Origin: Protea cynaroides
Taxonomy: Eukaryota > Streptophyta > Magnoliopsida > Proteales > Proteaceae
DNA length: 64,000 nucleotides
Assembly: GCA_028583415.1 (NCBI GenBank)
Contig: CM053267.1
Span: 25,314,112-25,378,111, forward strand
Reading direction: 5' to 3'
The notes beneath the pieces were generated by a model. That model ran no database searches, had not been told where the DNA came from, and saw only the letters and a program-made list of their open reading frames with translations. This document shows positions 43,723-54,066 of this stretch, piece by piece. Position 1 is the first letter of the stretch, and each line of letters opens with the position of its first letter. Position numbers and translations under genes: made by a program.

Positions 43723-44072
43723 TACATGTACCTGTATTCTTTCTAAGATCCCGTCACCGTCGATATGGTGTAGAACCCACCTGAGGAGTGTGGGATCCAC
43801 TATGTATAGACGGTGAAGGGGATTCAAATCGTCTTATCCCTGAGATTTGGGAGGCGTGGCAGCGATCCCATTGGATGGTCGCCATGTGGAGGTCGGATGA
43901 ATCCGACCCTTCCGTTCGAGCCGATAAGCCGAGCCGACAAGAGAGTGTCGGCTGACGGAGGGGTCGGTTCATCCGACCTCCACTGGCGACCATCCAATCG
44001 GTCGCCGCCCGCCCCCAAATCTCGGGATGAGGTTTGGTCCGGGGACTTCTAGGGAGAATACAAGTACATGTA
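43723..44072. mobile_element. 350 bp foldback element
   Basis: The whole segment is an imperfect palindrome. The ends TACATGTACCTGTATTC and (complement) TACATGTACTTGTATTC pair. Inside them, GAGATTTGGGAGGCG pairs with CGCCCCCAAATCTC and GGATGGTCGCCATGTGGAGG pairs with CCTCCACTGGCGACCATCC. The turn is near 43935, with TCGGCT/AGCCGA words beside it. Short frames inside are by-products of the GC-rich arms. The target duplication is ambiguous, so the class is open. Confidence 0.75.
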
Positions 44073-45056
44073 GATGAATTATTTTCTACGCTTAAGTGAA
44101 GCAGGCACGATCAGCATAGAACCCTAGAAAAACCTGCAGAATCTGTCATTTTGAATTGCCCAATATTAAGATCAGTCTCGGTTAATTACGAGACAACCAA
44201 TCCGCTCCCCATTACTTGAATCATAGTAGTGCAGGGTTGAAATCATCATATAAGGATCCCACAAAAAACAAATACCCAAAATCCCTATAGCTTGGAAAGA
44301 AAACCATTGATATGATTCATCCAAAAAAAAAAAAAAAAACCATTGATATGGTGATCCTAGTCCCTAGTCCCTATATGGTTCTAAATTCAGGTATTAAACA
44401 TGGTATCGGCTAAGTTCAAAATTGATCCGATTTAGATCAGTCTATCGATTCAACAAAAAACTAACATGTGTCCGATCCTTGTTAAAATAGAATTAATATA
44501 GACTGCAATAGAGGATTGAAGATCGACCAGATCCAAAACCAATACAAATCAACCAATACCTTGAACCATGGTCTCTATCCATAGCAAGACATGCCATCTT
44601 TTAGGAGCAAAGACAAAACTAAAGGTCCCATTAAATCCAGACCCGAGAGGCCTAGACATTGCCAATCTCAAGCACACATGTTTTTTTTTTTTTTTCTTTT
44701 GGAGAATAAGATAAACAAATTTAATATTTTCTCTCCTCTCTGTCCTTATAGACCCCACATTAAATATATTGATCACCACATTCTGATTGGGGTGGCATGG
44801 GAAACTCCCCCTACATGGGTAGGGTGGGAATCTCCTATGGCCTTGCGCATAAGGTGTAAATTTGGTCCTCAAATCGGAAATCATCCCAAGACCGACCCGT
44901 TAAAACCCGTCCCAAAACCATCCCTCAAAAAAGTGGGATGAATTTGGGAGTTATTTTTGGGACCAATCGCTTAATGGGACGGGTCTAGAATGGATTTCCC
45001 AAAGGTTCTAGAACCAATAAGTACTTGGTTGAAACTGGACTGTTAGAATTGTTCTT

Positions 45057-45091
<35 letters not shown>

Positions 45092-45350
45092 TTTGGATTG
45101 AAGGGGGGGTTAAGAGTAAGACAATAGAGTTAAGACCTAAAACCTAATTGGTTAATCGACTTCTAGTTCCCTAATGTTTTTCCTCTTCTCCTTTCTTCCT
45201 CTACTCCTCTACTCCACATTATCATTTCACACTTCACTGACCTAATCCTTTTCTCCTTTGCTACTCTTTGTCAGTTCACATTTTAGAGACCTAATCTACC
45301 GACTATCATTCAATATCCAACCGCCCAATGATGGCAAGGAGTGTTTCCAT
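44073..45350. other. Intergenic with simple repeats
   Basis: A16-17 run at 44323-44339, T-rich run near 44682-44700 and (TTTA)n at 45056-45094. No gene recognised. Confidence 0.5.
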
Positions 45351-45660
45351 ACTGTTAAGTTTTCATCTTAAAAGTTTGAACTAGTAAGTGGAGGGACTCA
45401 AGTATATTAGGCACCCAAGTTTCCATACTTAACTAACATAGGATTTCCAATACTCCCCTTCACGTGTCACCCCTCTTTTTGGGTGTTAGTACAAGTGGCA
45501 TGTAATCCCTCTTCTTAGTGACCGTATGGAGAGAACCTGGGGCTCTAATGCCATATTAAGTTTCAATCTTACAAGTTTGAACTAGTAAGTGGAGGGACAC
45601 TCAAGTATATAAGACAACAAAGCTTTTAGACTTAACTAACGTAGGATTATTCCCAACATG
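45351..45660. repeat. Two direct repeats about 200 bp apart
   Basis: TTTGAACTAGTAAGTGGAGGGAC and the following CTCAAGTATAT and CTTAACTAAC words occur at about 45374 and again at about 45576. These may be promoter repeats of the copia LTR that follows. Confidence 0.6.
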
Positions 45661-45789
45661 TGTTTCTTCTCATCAATCAATTTGAAATTTTAACTGCCAA
45701 CTTCAAGAGGTATGAATCTAGCATTACAAAACCAAATCCCAGCTTTTCTTTCTCTCTAGATTCCCTATCCCAAGAAGTGGAGAATAATA

Positions 45790-46126
45790 GTGGAACGCCT
45801 AAGAGGAAAACAGATAAAGAATGAGGAGGTATTGGTAGGTTATCTACACCGATATCTCCTCAATCAATCTATTGCAAAATATCATATTGAGAGATTGTCT
45901 CAATCAGTCTCTCAATCAGATCACGATAAGAGATTGTCTCAATCAGTATCTCAATCAGATCACAATAAGAGATTATCTCAATCAGTTCCTTCTGTTACGA
46001 AGAGATAGTGTTGAATCTTTTGTAAATCTGTAAAAATAATGATGAATCTTTTGTAAATCTGTAAAATCATATATAAATACGATAAGACTCCACACAAAAG
46101 AGTCCATTGAAATCCAGATTCTTTCA
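45790..46126 (+). repeat. 5' LTR (3' part) of a copia element
   Basis: The LTR end TTCTTTCA lies directly before a tRNA-Met-type PBS at 46127. A 39 bp unit (45892-45930, 45931-45969, partial third copy) with AGAGATTGTCTCAATCAG is tandemly repeated. TATAAATACG lies near 46072. The left boundary is uncertain. Confidence 0.6.
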
Positions 46127-46138
46127 TGGTATCAAAGC
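46127..46138 (+). promoter_or_regulatory. Primer-binding site of the copia element
   Basis: TGGTATCAAAGC, one base from the usual TGGTATCAGAGC, directly follows the LTR end. Confidence 0.7.
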
Positions 46139-46195
46139 ACCCTTCTTAAGCGATTCAATTTTTTTTCTTCTCTCTGTTAGTTTCATCTTCAATCA

Positions 46196-47610
46196 TGCCT
46201 TCGACCTCTGTCTCCACTGCTGTCCACTGCTGTCTCCAATGTCATTCCTTTTATCCATTTTGGTTTTGGAGGCAATATGTCTCATGTCCTTTAAATCAAA
46301 TTGGACAAGACTAATTATCTTATCTAGAAGGCTTAGTTTCTTCCTTTATTTCAACTTCATGGATACTTGAAGTATGTTGACGGTTCCTGTATATGTCCAC
46401 CTTCAACTATCGTTCCTGTTGGATCCACCACAGCTGAAGAGAATCCAACATATTTTACCTGGCAACAGCAAGACCAAATGTTGTTGTGTTGCATCCTATC
46501 AACACTAACCAAGCCCGTCTTCTCTCTGGTGGTTGGTTTCAATACCTCGATGTCGTCTGGAGCACGCTTGAGAAGCATTTTGCTTTAACCTCTGGGGCTT
46601 GATTCATACAGCTTGAATTCCAATTGTGATCTATGAAGAAAGGTAATCTCTCTATGTCTGAATATATATGGAAAACTAAAACCGTTGACGATCACTTGGC
46701 TACAGTTCTCAAGCCGATACCATACTATCAAATGGTTTTAAGCATTTGAATGGATTGGATTGAGATTATGATAGCTTTGTTACATCTATAACATCTCGGG
46801 TGGATCCGACAGACCTTGATGATTTCCTTACCATTCTGACTAATCATGAGGTCATACAACAAAGTCGAACACCTAAATTAGCTGTGCCAACACCCACAGC
46901 AAATGTGGCTGCTAAATCCATGACTAATGAATCCTTCCCAACATGACGAGGTTGTGGATGTGGGAGAGGTCGAGGTTGAGGCAGGTTTTCTTATGAAAAT
47001 CATGACACTAAAAATAAGGTCCTGTGTCAAGTTTGCTCGAAGCCAGGTCATTCAGCACTGCAGTGTTACCAATAGTTTAACCCAAAATTTGTACACCGAC
47101 AATCATCTACAAATTCACTGTATGGTCCATCTCAAAATGCTATGTATGCTGGATCTTCTTCCTCTTCCTATGATGTAGGCTGGTGTCCGGATTCAGGAGC
47201 CACACATCATTTAACCTCAGACCTCTCTAATCTAAGTGTGTCTTCTCCTTATGCTGGAAATGATCAAGTCCACATTGCCAATGGCACAGGTTTGACAATT
47301 TCACACATTGGTTCATCAAAATTTTCAACTTCTACTCATTCCTTTGCATTAAAGAATCTGTGTCATGTTCCTCAGATAAAAAAAAATTCTGATTTCGGTT
47401 TTCCAATTTACTAAAGATAATAATTGTTTTTTTGAATTTTATTCTAACTATTGTTGTGTTAAGGATCTATCTTTGGTGAGCCTCCTACTACAAGGTCGGA
47501 GTAAGGATGGACTTTATATGCTCAATAGAGTTTTTTCAGTCAATAAAAGCCCCTCAATAGTTCCTTGTTCTTCAGCTAATATTGGAGAACGCGTTTTCGT
47601 CAATGTGTGG
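46196..47610 (+). pseudogene. gag-pol: copia gag, protease and pre-integrase start, truncated by a Tat insertion
   Basis: Broken frames show the Ty1/copia order. A gag core has ENPTYFTWQQQDQMLL at about 46440 and the segment STLTKPVFSLVVG. A zinc knuckle CQVCSKPGHSALQC lies near 47030. The protease has WCPDSGATHHLTSDLS at about 47173, followed by a pre-integrase segment with GRSKDGLYMLNRVF near 47495. The frame is lost several times by frameshift and by stops such as TAG at the W of NYLIW. The sequence ends abruptly at 47610, where the Tat LTR begins. Integrase and RT are not in the window before that point; the rest presumably lies beyond the Tat element. Confidence 0.8.
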
Positions 47611-48045
47611 TGTTGGGGAATTATGCCTCTTGTCACTATAACCTAGACACGTAGGACTCGACCAACGAGCCACGTGGAGAACCCCAATTCGACACAAGAA
47701 AACATCTTCACCAACTCGAACACAAGAGCAAAGGGCAAAAGTGACATTTTGAAAATATACACTATTCACTATAAATAAGGCAAATCCCGAGATTTCAGGT
47801 ACTACAATATTTATTACTCATTTACTCATCCTTGGGATTCTCACTCTGACACTTGGGACAGAGAATCTCTCACATACCCCACTTACATTTAAATACTGTT
47901 GTGGGCTCGACACTGAGCCCATCAACTGTTCACAGAACCCTAACTTTGGCATTGAAGTGGACACGGGGCCACAGGCCCGCCTCCTCCCCTTGTCTTTGCT
48001 TGTCTTGCAGGTCTAGTCAGCTTGGTGGGCCTACAAGACGGATCA
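47611..48045 (+). repeat. 5' LTR of the Tat-lineage element
   Basis: Starts TGTTGGGGAATT. A TATA box (TATAAATA) lies at 47770-47777 and a CTTGGGATTCTCACTCTGAC block follows. The end is placed at GGATCA, a few bases before the PBS, but is not confirmed because the 3' LTR lies outside the window. The 5 bases before it are TGTGG, the expected target duplication. Confidence 0.7.
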
Positions 48046-48059
48046 GGGCCAAAATAGTT

Positions 48060-48077
48060 TGGCGCCCACCGTGGGGC
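48060..48077 (+). promoter_or_regulatory. Primer-binding site of the Tat element
   Basis: TGGCGCCCACCGTGGGGC is a usual PBS form in plant Tat elements and differs from the tRNA-Met sites of the other elements here. Confidence 0.75.
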
Positions 48078-48603
48078 CTCTTTGAGATTCGACGTGTCAG
48101 AAGATAAAGCCAGGGAGAAGTCTTGAGTCATGAGTCCAAGAAGAACACGAAGCCAAAGGGTCAGTCCCAACCCCCCTCTGATCGACCAATGGATGAACCC
48201 TGAAGATGAAGATAGTCGGGGCCAAGACCTAGCAGAGATAGAGGAAAGCGAGCGACTGAGCCGGCACCCCCGCGTGAGGCATTCGTCACCTACGAGCAAT
48301 TTGAAACTGTGGCACAGTAACTTGCGGTGCTGACCAGATTTGTATAGGGGTTACAGACCCCGATCGCTGGGGCTACATCCCGTCCCCCCATAGGGGTCGT
48401 CCCTCCGACTGATCCACATCAGGAAGCTAACCTCTCTAGATTGTCAAAGGCAGAACGGAGCTAGACCCACCAGACATGGGAACGGGACGTACCCAGCTCT
48501 AGAATTAAGCAGAACGGGATCAACGTCACAGCACGGGCGGATCCCTGTCAGAGAAAGGCTCAGCCCGCAACCAAGAGTAGTAACCAGACGAGGCGAAGAT
48601 GCC

Positions 48604-49560
48604 TTGGACGAACTTCTAATCCCACAACACGCAGTGCTACCAGAGGTTGTCATGGGGGCAGACAAACAAAGTGCTCCCATGGACCCGGAGGTAGCCGCGA
48701 AAATAGCAGACCAGTTAGCAGCCTTGCACCGGAAGGTCGAGACGATGGAAAAGGCAGGGATAATCCAGGATGAGGATAGGGATTATTCTACGGACAACCC
48801 TCTGACCGATATCATCATGAGGGTCCCCTTGCCCAAGCGGTTTAGCATGCCACCAGTGGATTCCTACGACGGGTCCATCGATCCATTCGACCACCTGAAT
48901 AACTTCGTGGGGGCGATGGTCCTCCACACGAATCCTGACGCGATCATGTGTAGGGCCTTCCCCCTTACCTTAAAAGGCACGGCTAGGATGAATGTGGTTC
49001 AACAACCTACCCCCGCGGTCTATTGACTCTTTTAAAACTATGGGGAAATTGTTCAGAATGCATTTCCAAGGAAGTGGAGTGCAGCGGAAGACAAGCGCGC
49101 ACCTTAAGATTATGAGGCAGAGGTCTGGGGAGACCCTGCGGGCCTTCTTGGCCAGATTCAACTTGGAATTGCAAGCAGAGATTGAAGACCTCATTCAAAA
49201 AGGATATTACAAGTAGTATGTGGATCATAATGCCCCGAGGGTACCCGCGACGTCAGCGGAAGATCGGAGAAGACCACCCCTCTCGCCTGGGGAGAGAACT
49301 CCAGTAAGGGAACCTAGAAGACAAGAAGGAAGAGAACCCAGGAGGGTGGGAGGAAGAGAAGATCGAAGAGATCCTCCTCGGGAGTAAAGAAGAAGAGATA
49401 AAGCAGTCGAGCCCCGGTACCAAGAGAGGCACCCTGAGCAGGAGCCTCGTCAGTAGGCAGAAAGAAGAGAAAGAGGACCGACACCAGCTCATAGACATAT
49501 CAGAGTCATCCATGGCCAATTTGCCTATACCCCCCTAGCAAGTACACGAACCAGGGAGGG
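48604..49560 (+). pseudogene. gag: gag of the Tat element
   Basis: The capsid region shows PLPKRFSMPPVDSYDGSIDP and DAIMCRAFPLTLKGTARM (48829-48990), then after a frameshift near 48990 a segment with GETLRAFLARFNLE and IEDLIQKGYYK. Further stops follow at 49216 and in the arginine/glutamate-rich tail (49260-49470). The core matches the Retrotrans_gag domain of Tat elements. The upstream leader (48130-48600) has shorter frames without a start I could choose. Confidence 0.75.
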
Positions 49561-49562
49561 TA

Positions 49563-50957
49563 TTGAATTCTTTGGAGTCCCGGGGGAGGCCTCTGTTAAG
49601 AATCGACCCCAGGTTGCCACGGCAACGACAGGAGGAGACTCCTCCTCCGCCGCCTTTGTATGTGCTCGACCCGCCCCCAGCAGCAGATTTACCCAATGAT
49701 CAAGTGGCTACTATTAGGACTACGAAGATGAGGGATGATCCACGAAGAACAAAGGCCGAGGCAGCCACCCAGTTGGCCCGGGCGGTGCAAGAAAATGACA
49801 TAGCAATTGATCGACCCTCATTGGCCGAGGCGGCCACCTCGGCCGTGGTAGAGAATTTAAGTTATGATCCTTCCACGCAGGGACGAAAAGCGATGACTAT
49901 CATCGGCGGACCAGCGGCTGACAACACATCGACTAAGGCTAGAAAGGCCTATGCTCAGAGCGTTAAATCAACTGAGTGGCCTGGGAAGAGGGCCCGCACA
50001 GGAGACTTCCTAATATTCAGCGATGAAGACCTATGCGGTCTGGAATTGCCACATGAGGATGCTATTGTCATCACATTGAGAATAGAGGACAGCAATGTTC
50101 ACAAGATCATGGTTGACACAGGCAGCTCTGTGGATATCATCTACTGGTAGGCCTTCCAACGCATGGAAATTTCGCACGAGCAGTTGTTACCAGTGGCTTA
50201 TCCCTTGGTCAGTTTCTCAGGTGACCTCGTCAATGTAAAGGGATCTATTAGGTTGCCCGTCAGGGCGGGCACCTACCCTCGGGAGTCAAGGATCACGATG
50301 AACTTCTTGGTGGTCGACATCCCTTCATCTTACAACACCTTGCTGGGACGGCCCGGAATGGTCGCGCTCAGGTTGGTCCTGTCCCCATTACATTTGGTCA
50401 TCAAGTTCCCCACGCCAAGAGGAGCGGGGGAGTGCTGAACCGATCAACTTGTATCACGAAAGTGTTATTCGGCCGAGCTCTCGGACTACAAAAAGCCGGC
50501 CCAGGCCTTGCAAGTACGAGTCGAAGACCTGTGAGACGACACCAATTAGCAAAGAGGAGCACCCGCCGAGGACCTAGTCCAGGTCCCTCTGGTGGAGGAG
50601 AACCCAGGGAGAACGATCCAGATCGGATCATCACTTACGGAGCCACAAAAGACATAGCTAGTAAGTTTCTTGAGGGCAAATGCCAACATTTTTTCCTGAT
50701 CCACGGCCAACATGCCAGGAATCCCGCGAGACGTGGCACAACACTGCCTGAATGTAGATCCTCGACACCGACCCATACGGCAAAAGAAGCGGACGTTCGC
50801 TGCGTCTTGCCAGCGCCTCATAGATGAAGAAGTGGGGAAATTGTTGGAAGCATGATTCATCAGGGAAATACATTACCCAGAATGGCTTGCCAATGTCGTC
50901 ATGGTCCCCAAGGAAGAAGACAAATGGCGCATTTGCATTGATTTCACTGACCTGAAC
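49563..50957 (+). pseudogene. pol: Tat protease and 5' part of RT, cut by the family B insertion
   Basis: The protease has MVDTGSSVDIIYW at about 50110-50147, with a TAG just after it, and a second segment with NTLLGRPGM near 50337. After frameshifts (about 50410 and 50640) the RT N-terminus is recognisable as EEVGKLLEA, YPEWLANVVMVPK and WRICIDF. It stops inside the block DLNKVCPKDSFPL, which is split between 50957 and 59945. The split carries the duplicated TGAAC. Confidence 0.75.
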
Positions 50958-52341
50958 TGTAAGACCCGCACTCCGTAAACCCGGTCTAAACCTTGGTTTT
51001 GTGTCATAGCAGGTCTTCCGATCATCACCGAGCCAGACGGGATGAGCGGATGACAAACAGGTATGAAATTGGTCCAAAGACGATCAAATCAACATGATTT
51101 TATGTTGATCGGTCGATGGTACCAGTCTTGGTACCGGTCGACCGATCAGCTCTGCGCAGCTGAATGTGGAAATCCAGAAATTGACTTCTGAGGGTTTCAC
51201 TTTCCTGATTTTGAATCCTAAGTCTTTCCTAATCCTAATAGGGTTACTAAACCCTAATTCTAGCCTATAAATACACCCTTAAACCTCCTCAAATCCTTTC
51301 CATTATCTCTCACAAACTCTAGAGAAGAGAAGGAGGTTGGAAAGGAGAAGGAGCTAGGAAGAAGAAGAAGGTGCCGCCATTGCCGTTCGACGAAGCTCAC
51401 TCTACGCTAGTCAACGGTAAGTGTTTTAACCATTCTTCTTACCCTATGACTCTAGAATAGTTGTGTGGGTGGATCAATACCAAGCAAAGTAGGTATTGAT
51501 CTAAAACCCTAATTGGACCTTAAACCCTAAGTTGCTGTCAAACCCTAGATTCGAGTTCCGAGATGATATTCATCGAAACTAGACTCGAATGAGTTGGGGA
51601 TAACTCTAACTCAAAGGTTAGACTTAGAATGGATAGGAGAAACCTTGGAAATCCATGGAGGATGATCGACGGCAGTCGAAAAACCCATGTATGGTCTTCC
51701 GGAGACATACCGGTCGACTATACCGATTGCACACAGTGCGGCCGGTATGTTGCCACCGGTATCCCTCGGGAGGCTGGTCTGTGGGGACCGGCTAACCATA
51801 CCGGTCGTCAGTCTTTCCCATAGAGCTGCGACCGGTACATGCCACCGGTCAGCTCTGTGAGGGTATTTTGTAACTTTGTTGGTTTCCGACCAACATGAAA
51901 CCCTAAGAAAAATATTCTAATGAAACCCTAATAATACTGTAGGACTTTGTGACTTTCCGTTTGCATCTTGCGACGTGGAGCAAGCTATCAAACGAGCGTC
52001 AGGTAAGGGAATCTGACCTAAACCTAATAATTAATGGACAGTAAGTCGATGTTAATCACCTGATTATATATGATGTGATGTTTGTGCATATTCACATGCC
52101 ATCTTTTAATTTCAGTTATTATTACTGTTCATGCATTGATAGGATGTGATTGTTAAGCATGTGATTGTTTTCGTTAGTGTGTGGAGTGGGGCATGGGCTT
52201 GGGATCGCTCCTCACACTAGCACTTTTTGTAGTATTCTGTCTTAACATGCTTGGTACGGGTGGGGCATCAGGGGAAGGTCGTGGTACGGTGGTCTCCGAT
52301 GTTGATGCTGGCCTGGCCATGGTTATGTGGCATTGTGGTTT
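50958..52341 (+). repeat. 5' LTR of family B, 3'-truncated
   Basis: It aligns with 57609-58990 base for base by eye, then departs near 52341, where the 3' LTR continues for about 950 bp more. Landmarks: first ACCGGTCGAC cluster 51104-51150, TATA at 51266, donor AACG|GTAAGTG at 51416/51417, second cluster 51700-51860. The loss removed the LTR end and PBS, so this copy cannot be reverse-transcribed normally. Confidence 0.85.
51266..51274 (+). promoter_or_regulatory. TATA box of family B
   Basis: TATAAATAC, followed by a CTC- then GA-rich leader as in family A. The matching box in the 3' LTR is at about 57918. Confidence 0.75.
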
Positions 52342-52691
52342 CCTTCTCCATTTCTCACTTTTCGTGATTTTAAAGCCAGTTCTGGGCTTACCGATCGACG
52401 GTTTTGCCTATACCGGTCGACCGGTATCCCTACAGACATGCGACCGCTATGTCTCGGTCAGAATTTTAATTCTGACCGGTCGACTATACCGATCGCAACA
52501 CTGTATACAGAGTGTCGACCGGTATGTTGCGACTGGTCAACACCAGAAAAGCCAGAAAAACCTCTGAAAAATTTTAAAAATTTGTAGACTTAATTACTCA
52601 TTTTTATGACTGTTTCGCCTTATATTGCTCAAGACTAACACCACTATTGCTTCATTCTCATGTGTTATGTATTCTTCTCTGATTCAAACAG
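51417..52691 (+). other. Probable leader intron, family B
   Basis: A canonical donor CAACG|GTAAGTG about 140 nt after the TATA box pairs with an acceptor TTCTTCTCTGATTCAAACAG ending at 52691, 9 nt before the gag ATG at 52701. In this deleted copy the intron is 1275 nt. Placement of both sites matches family A. Confidence 0.5.
52390..52545. promoter_or_regulatory. ACCGGTCGAC word cluster in the family B leader
   Basis: Repeated ACCGGTCGAC, ACCGATCG and CGACCGGTAT words on both strands, similar to the two clusters in the family B LTR. It sits 145-300 bp before the gag acceptor, as the family A leader cluster does. Confidence 0.7.
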
Positions 52692-52700
52692 AATAGTCTG

Positions 52701-53981
52701 ATGGTGGGCGGAAACGGTCGTAGGGGTCGGAAGCGTCACCAGGCTAGGATGCGCCTCGAAGAAGAAGAACAGGTTGAACAAGGCCATGTTAGAGAGCCAA
52801 GCTCGGAAGTTGAGGAGGAACAGGTTTCAGAAGTAACAATAAATTTGCTTGGGCCACCTCACAGGAATTCTGAGACCATTGTTACCAACCTGGTCTATCA
52901 GATGCAAGCTCAGCAGAAAGAATTCCTAAGCGAGATACTGAAGATGTTCAGGCCACCGGGTTCTGTTCCCACTGGAGGTACGCCCGAGTCTGGAGAGAAA
53001 AATACTTCACAGCCGATGCAGGGTAGCCCAAGGCCGATGGGCCAAGCACAGAATGTACCACCACCGTACCAATTTTCGTCGCCTTCTGTGTACCCGGGAG
53101 TCTACCCGTATCCACTACCATGGTACGGAATGAACACTCAGGGACAGCATGATCTGAGCAGAGCGGTGGATAGATTCCTGAAGTTGAAGCCTTCATCATT
53201 CACCGGTAAGACAGTGAAACCATTGTGGCCAGCACAGTAGGTTGCAGAAATGGAGAAAAACTTCCGACTGATGATCTGTACAAAGGAGGAAAAGGTCTTA
53301 TTTGCACTCATATGCTGAAAGAAGACGCAAATGCTTGGTGGAATTCTACATAGACATATCTGGAGACGAAGCATGCACAGGTAGATTGGGAAGTGTTCAA
53401 GGTTGCCTTCTTCGATAAGTATTTTCCAAAGAGCTTCAGAGATTAGATAGAGAAGGAGTTTCTTAATTTGCAACAGTCTCAATCGACTGTGGATGCTTAC
53501 CAGCAGAGGTACGAAGAGTTATTTTTCTTCGCACCGGCAAGTATGCAAGAGGAAGAGACCAAGACACGTAGGTTCACCATGGGACTACGTGGAAGCATCA
53601 GAGAGCACATATTGGGTCTGGACAAGAAAATCTATAATGAGGCTGTGCAAGTTACGAGGGTGATAGAGTCCAGTCAGAGGGACAGCTTCTTCGCTCAGAA
53701 CAGGGGAGTGAAGAGACCCGCTATTGAGAGTTCGGGTGGCGATAACAACAGACCCTTCTGCCCATACAGAGCTCAGACCGCTACACTACCTGCTAGAAAC
53801 AATACGGCACCACCTGTGCCACAGAATGCTGGATTCAACCCGAATATCAAATGTTTCAACTGTCAGCAGGTGGGTCATATTGCAAGGACCTACACTCTAC
53901 CTAGGAAGCAACCTCCCCAGCAAGGAAAAGTTTATGCGGTCACCACTGAAGAGGCAGCCGCATCACCTGATGTGGTCACTG
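52701..53981 (+). pseudogene. gag: gag of the family B Tekay element
   Basis: Starts at ATG 52701 with a basic, arginine-rich N-terminus, then an acidic stretch with ARMRLEEEEQVEQG and a proline/tyrosine-rich linker. The core motifs match family A: PLWPAQ, AFFDKYFPKSF, YEELFFFAP and TRRFTMGLRGSIREH. Breaks are TAG at 53238 (a tryptophan-equivalent codon), a frameshift near 53295, TAG near 53352 and TAG at 53445. The zinc knuckle near 53850 reads CFNCQQVGHIARTY, so the last cysteine is a tyrosine. The exon ends at 53981 in a split glycine codon. Confidence 0.85.
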
Positions 53982-54066
53982 GTATGACTCTATCCCTTAC
54001 TATTTGGCTTATCATTTTCATTGTGTGTATGCGCATGTAGAACTAAAGGATAATGAAAAATTCTAG
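53982..54066 (+). other. Gag-pol intron, family B (85 nt)
   Basis: Starts GTATGACT and ends AAATTCTAG, with branch-like GAACTAAAG 21 nt before the end. The gag frame ends inside it at TAG 54038-54040 after a hydrophobic tail. The pol frame is closed by TGA at 54054-54056, so no frame overlap exists. Excision joins gag to the protease in the same phase as in family A. The centre is diverged, while the donor and the GCATGTAGAACTAA block are shared. Confidence 0.7.

Noticed and set aside
43754..44052. Three overlapping reading frames in GC-rich DNA
   Set aside because: They are by-products of the palindromic arms of the foldback element.
44549..44941. Opposed 110-codon frames on both strands
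   Set aside because: They contain the translation of an oligo(T) run, show no domain and no splice context.
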